Assembly: GCF_015207425.1 (NCBI RefSeq)
Contig: NZ_JADEWZ010000004.1
Coordinates: 157,559-221,558, forward strand
Direction: 5' to 3'
DNA from: Lusitaniella coriacea LEGE 07157
Lineage (GTDB): Bacteria > Cyanobacteriota > Cyanobacteriia > Cyanobacteriales > Spirulinaceae
Length of the DNA: 64,000 nt
Positions 63,339 through 64,000 of the stretch are shown here, in pieces. Under the pieces are notes generated by a model, which was not told the origin of the DNA, made no database searches, and worked only from the letters and a program-made list of their open reading frames with translations. Within the stretch, counting starts at the first letter, position 1. The number at the start of each line of letters is the position of its first letter. The position numbers and the translations under genes are program-made.

Positions 63339-63830
63339 TTATTGTTGGGCTGTATTACTATCTTCCTGTTTATATGCTTCAAGTTTTTTCTGAAGTTCGT
63401 CCAGCCAAACATCCTTACTCGGTTGTTCTGCAAAAGATTGAACAATCTGTAGTGCTGCTTCAATCTGTTCTTTAGTTTGCAGTTTAGGTTTAATAGACTT
63501 CAGGGTATAAGATTGAAACAATTTATACTCAAAAGAAGGGAGCAAATGTAAAATTCGATCGTATTGTTGGGAGGTGTTGAGATAAGGTGCAATAGTTGCT
63601 AACGCTCTATCTCTGATTACTTCATCTTCTATTTTCATAGCAAGTTCTAGTGCCAACTCTGGTTTACCTCGATTTATTGCTTCAAGGGCATCATAAGCAA
63701 ATTTTTCCATGTTGGATCGATCCCAATTGAATACTTCGTCATCAGTGATTTTTGTCTTTAATCTGGGATTCATTGTTGTGCTATCGACAGCAAAAGTAGC
63801 AACAATATTCATTTGCCTATTTTTCAACAT
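63339..63830 (-). CDS. Small helical repeat protein, unknown function
   Basis: 163 residues, mostly helical. Segments EKFAYDALEAINRGKPELALELAMKIEDEVIRDRALATIAPYL look like TPR/HEAT-type helical repeats, with ALEIAxxIxDxxxRxxAL in the style of repeats found in cyanobacterial tandem-repeat proteins. Three Met residues near the N-terminus (1, 7 and 20) make the start uncertain; the last gives the shortest hydrophilic N-terminus. It faces the symporter gene. No function is proposed. Confidence 0.65.
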   Translation of the reverse strand: MLKNRQMNIVATFAVDSTTMNPRLKTKITDDEVFNWDRSNMEKFAYDALEAINRGKPELALELAMKIEDEVIRDRALATIAPYLNTSQQYDRILHLLPSFEYKLFQSYTLKSIKPKLQTKEQIEAALQIVQSFAEQPSKDVWLDELQKKLEAYKQEDSNTAQQ

Positions 63831-64000
63831 TTTTGTACCAGGAGGGCAGACGATTATTCCGTTGGTAATATATCAGGGCTATTTCATTTTCACGAGAGCC
63901 AGAATCTGGTAGAGTTTGAGGCTAGATTTTCTGGTTCAAACATTGATGCTTCTACCTCCTTTACCCTCCCCTGTTACCTCTGAGTCTAGCAATGGACTAT

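Overview
The window is a stretch of cyanobacterial chromosome. The octamer GCGATCGC (HIP1) and its extended forms recur throughout, inside genes and between them. The gene content is that of an oxygenic phototroph: phycocyanobilin synthesis (PcyA), carotenoid hydroxylation (CrtR), an NDH-1 subunit (NdhD), PSII assembly factors (Psb34, CyanoP), Ycf46, a cyanobacterial RRM protein and a pntA/pntB transhydrogenase. TPR/CHAT and filamentous-haemagglutinin proteins suggest a larger-genome, perhaps filamentous, lineage, but the species cannot be read from this window. I found no tRNA, rRNA, CRISPR array, transposase or phage gene.

Layout. 1-8.5 kb: a TPR-CHAT protein open at the left edge, a GT39-type membrane glycosyltransferase, psb34, cyanoP, a DUF3352 protein preceded by an unlisted small membrane ORF, and a TerB-like protein. 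8.5-14.7 kb (minus): a hybrid kinase with the domain order of plant ETR1, lptC, a LabA-like NYN protein and metG. 15.2-19.2 kb (plus): an alpha/beta hydrolase, crtR and recJ. 19.2-25.7 kb: an LRR protein, tatA, pcyA, an SDR, ndhD and thrS. 26.2-29.8 kb: a membrane protein of unknown function coupled to truB, then a soluble MCP-like protein. 29.8-34.9 kb (minus): a sensor kinase behind three paralogous peptidoglycan-binding proteins that share an unusual cytoplasmic N-terminal motif. 35-36.4 kb: a small membrane protein and an SH3-like repeat protein.

36.5-42.1 kb (minus) is the conserved block rpmH-rnpA-PH protein-yidC-jag-DUF177-ycf46-SH3 protein, which joins ribosome, RNase P and membrane-insertion functions. 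42.2-48.2 kb: DUF2808, pntA-pntB behind a structured leader, a thioredoxin-TPR protein and rodZ. 48.4-51.8 kb: a small charged protein, an RRM protein, a phosphonate-type binding lipoprotein and a carotenoid-desaturase-like flavoprotein.

51.9-58.8 kb is the most accessory-looking part: three tandem two-partner-secretion exoproteins, one a mini version and one with its signal peptide split by a 9-T tract. 58.9-61.2 kb (minus) holds a decayed pyruvyltransferase coupled to a glycosyltransferase, and an M41-type protease lacking the AAA module. The window ends with a sodium:solute symporter and a small helical protein.

The best leads for something undescribed are the T9 tract in the third exoprotein (phase variation or sequencing error), the peptidoglycan-binding trio with its shared motif and linked kinase, the small membrane ORF before DUF3352, and the nested hairpin in the pntA leader.
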